NCBI GenBank assembly: GCA_045648605.1
Contig: JAZROG010000104.1
Coordinates: 1 to 8,231, forward strand
DNA: 8,231 bases
Source of the DNA: SIG710 sp045648605
GTDB taxonomy: Bacteria; Bacillota; Clostridia; Oscillospirales; CAG-272
Reading direction: 5' to 3'
Below are positions 6,879 through 8,231 of this stretch, in pieces (the first letter of the stretch is position 1; every line of letters begins with the position of its first letter). Position numbers and translations under genes: made by a program. Below the pieces are notes generated by a model. The model made no database searches, was not told where the DNA came from, and saw nothing but the letters and a program-made list of their open reading frames with translations.

Positions 6879-8054
6879 ATGGAATTTGTCAGACTTGGTA
6901 TCATCGGTGTCGGTAATATGGGTACCGGCCATGTTGAAAGAGTTCACGAGAGCAAGATCCCCGGCATGAAGCTCACTGCTGTTGCAGATATCAATCCCGC
7001 AAGACTTGAGGCGGCAAAGAAGATAGCTCCTTATGTTGAATGCTTTGATGACGGCATCAAGATGATGGAGAGCGGACTTTGCGATGCAATTCTCGTTGCT
7101 GTTCCTCACTATGATCACCCCTTCTTCTCAATGGAGGCTCTCAAGAGAGGTCTTCATGTTATGTGCGAAAAGCCCGCAGGCGTTTTCACAAAGGCTGTTG
7201 AGGAAATGATCGCAGAGGCAGACAAGCATCCCGAGCTTAAGTTCGCTATGATGTTCAACCAGAGAACAAACTGCCTTTACAGAAAGATGAGAGAGCTTAT
7301 TCAGAGCGGCGAGCTTGGCGCTATCCGCCGTACAAACTGGATCATCACAAACTGGTACCGTCCCCAGGCTTATTACGATAGTGGCGCTTGGAGAGCAACA
7401 TGGAGCGGAGAAGGCGGTGGCGTTCTTCTTAACCAGTGCCCTCACAATCTCGACCTTTGGCAGTGGATCTGCGGTATGCCCGTTAAGGTAAGCGCAAATC
7501 TCCATATGGGCAAATGGCACGATATCGAGGTTGAGGACGATGTTACAGCATATGTTGAGTATGCAAACGGCGCAACAGGTACATTTATCACATCCACAGG
7601 TGATGCTCCCGGTACAAACCGCTTCGAGGTAACCTTGGATGGCGGTAAGATCATTTGCGATGGCGCAGCATCAACACTTAAGCTTTATAAGCTTGATACA
7701 ATGGAGCCTGAGTTCTCAAAGACAAATACATCTCCCTTCGGTTCTCCCAAAGTTGAAGAAATAGATGTTGAAACAGACGGTGAGAATCCTCAGCATGACG
7801 GTGTTCTCCGTGCCTTCACAGATGCAATTCTGCACGGAACTCCTCTCGTTGCAGACGGTAGAGAGGGCATCAACGGCCTCACTCTTTCAAATGCAATGCA
7901 CCTTTCCTCTTGGCTTGGTAAGCCCATCGAGCTTCCCATTGATGCCGCTCTTTATAAGAAAGAGCTTATGAAGAGAGTTGCAACCTCCCGCCGCAAGGTT
8001 AATGTTAACGAAGTTGTTGCAGACACAAAGGGCTCATATAACTCCGGCAAATAA
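6879..8054 (+). CDS. Gfo/Idh/MocA family oxidoreductase
   Basis: This 391-residue NAD(P)-dependent sugar or cyclitol oxidoreductase has the family's two-domain form. The N-terminal Rossmann fold shows GVGNMG at 10-15 and Asp37 after the second strand (VADINP, favouring NAD). The family motif EKP lies at 97-99 with catalytic-type Lys98. The C-terminal domain has GGGVLLNQCPHNLDLWQW at 179-196, giving the Asn185, His189 and Asp192 pattern of the active site. Relatives oxidise hydroxyls of inositols, glucosides or sugar phosphates, or reduce keto-sugars. With the SDR and TIM-barrel proteins before it, a carbohydrate oxidation/isomerisation route is likely. The ATG at 6879 is chosen over a TTG at 6864, but neither has a Shine-Dalgarno site, unlike most other genes here. 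The 28-nt gap after the TIM-barrel gene is almost all A/T. The family usually runs 330-400 residues, so the length is normal. Confidence 0.92.
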   Translation: MEFVRLGIIGVGNMGTGHVERVHESKIPGMKLTAVADINPARLEAAKKIAPYVECFDDGIKMMESGLCDAILVAVPHYDHPFFSMEALKRGLHVMCEKPAGVFTKAVEEMIAEADKHPELKFAMMFNQRTNCLYRKMRELIQSGELGAIRRTNWIITNWYRPQAYYDSGAWRATWSGEGGGVLLNQCPHNLDLWQWICGMPVKVSANLHMGKWHDIEVEDDVTAYVEYANGATGTFITSTGDAPGTNRFEVTLDGGKIICDGAASTLKLYKLDTMEPEFSKTNTSPFGSPKVEEIDVETDGENPQHDGVLRAFTDAILHGTPLVADGREGINGLTLSNAMHLSSWLGKPIELPIDAALYKKELMKRVATSRRKVNVNEVVADTKGSYNSGK

Positions 8055-8067
8055 TTTGAAAACACAT

Positions 8068-8094
8068 AGGGATGCACTTTTTAGGTGCCTCCCT
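8068..8094. repeat. Imperfect hairpin after the sugar-conversion cluster
   Basis: AGGGA (8068-8072) and GCAC (8074-8077) pair with GTGC (8085-8088) and TCCCT (8090-8094), with one T/C mismatch and a 7-nt loop. It lies 13 nt after the Gfo stop, where a terminator is expected, but no T-run follows. It could cause termination or stabilise the 3' end of the mRNA; I cannot decide. Confidence 0.5.
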
Positions 8095-8123
8095 CAGCGT
8101 GTCGAGAAAGTCTCGACACGCTG
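8095..8123. repeat. Perfect 13-bp palindrome with a 3-nt loop
   Basis: CAGCGTGTCGAGA (8095-8107) is followed by AAG and its exact reverse complement TCTCGACACGCTG (8111-8123). The stem is GC-rich and very stable. It directly abuts the preceding hairpin and is followed by GCAGACTTCG, not a T-run, so it is not a standard intrinsic terminator on either strand. It resembles interspersed palindromic repeats of gut Clostridia, which is recollection and not a search result. Confidence 0.75.
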
Positions 8124-8148
8124 GCAGACTTCGAAAAAGGTAGGAATA

Positions 8149-8205
8149 TTTTTCGTTCTTACATTCGTCGGCGTACTCGGTACGACAGAGTGTAAGAACG
8201 GAAAA
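8149..8205. repeat. 57-bp inverted repeat with long arms
   Basis: TTTTTCGTTCTTACA (8149-8163) pairs with TGTAAGAACGGAAAA (8191-8205) through 15 positions including one T-G wobble. Pairing continues inward through TTC/GAG and GTCG/CGAC with a single-base bulge, leaving a 12-nt loop. On both strands the T-run precedes the stem and the A-run follows it, the reverse of a bidirectional terminator. It is better read as a small palindromic repeat or MITE-like element than as a terminator. Confidence 0.65.
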
Positions 8206-8231
8206 AGCAAGTAAGCACAAGGCTTTCACGA

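Noticed and set aside
8149..8205. Bidirectional intrinsic terminator
   Set aside because: A bidirectional terminator needs an A-run before and a T-run after the stem; here the order is reversed on both strands.
8005..8229. 74-codon minus-strand frame at the right end
   Set aside because: It runs through the palindromic repeats and into the Gfo coding end. The sequence is explained by inverted repeats, and I see no sign of a real protein.

Overview
The window most likely comes from a Gram-positive, Clostridia-like bacterium (Bacillota), probably an uncultured gut or rumen type. The grounds are strong AAGGAGG-type Shine-Dalgarno sites, consensus sigma-A promoters, moderate-GC genes separated by AT-rich gaps, and protein families typical of such genomes. 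This is inference; no ribosomal RNA or other taxonomic marker is present.

Layout. Positions 1-266 hold no gene. They carry a consensus sigma-A promoter firing leftward out of the window, with a 21-bp dyad over its start site, and a 93-bp imperfect inverted repeat. A leftward two-gene unit follows, read from 2364 down to 267: a MATE-family efflux transporter, then an endonuclease/exonuclease/phosphatase (EEP) fold protein joined by an ATGA overlap and driven by a TTGACA-N17-TATAAG promoter. The EEP gene appears frameshifted at a run of five G near its start. A second leftward unit (4985 down to 2463) encodes an AraC-family regulator and a 549-residue membrane-anchored protein that I cannot name.

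The 171-bp gap at 4986-5156 separates the AraC gene from a rightward three-gene cluster: a short-chain dehydrogenase resembling SDR-type D-mannonate oxidoreductases, a TIM-barrel sugar isomerase/epimerase-like protein, and a Gfo/Idh/MocA oxidoreductase. The gap holds two copies of ATATGCAAT 22 bp apart, next to a good -10 lacking a -35. This is the layout expected for an AraC-type activator of the rightward genes. The cluster reads as a carbohydrate or sugar-acid conversion module. It has no transporter, kinase or glycosidase in view, so the substrate is open.

After the last gene (8055-8231) come three consecutive inverted repeats, none with the T-run of an ordinary intrinsic terminator. They look more like interspersed palindromic repeats. 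I saw no tRNA, rRNA, CRISPR array, transposase or phage gene.
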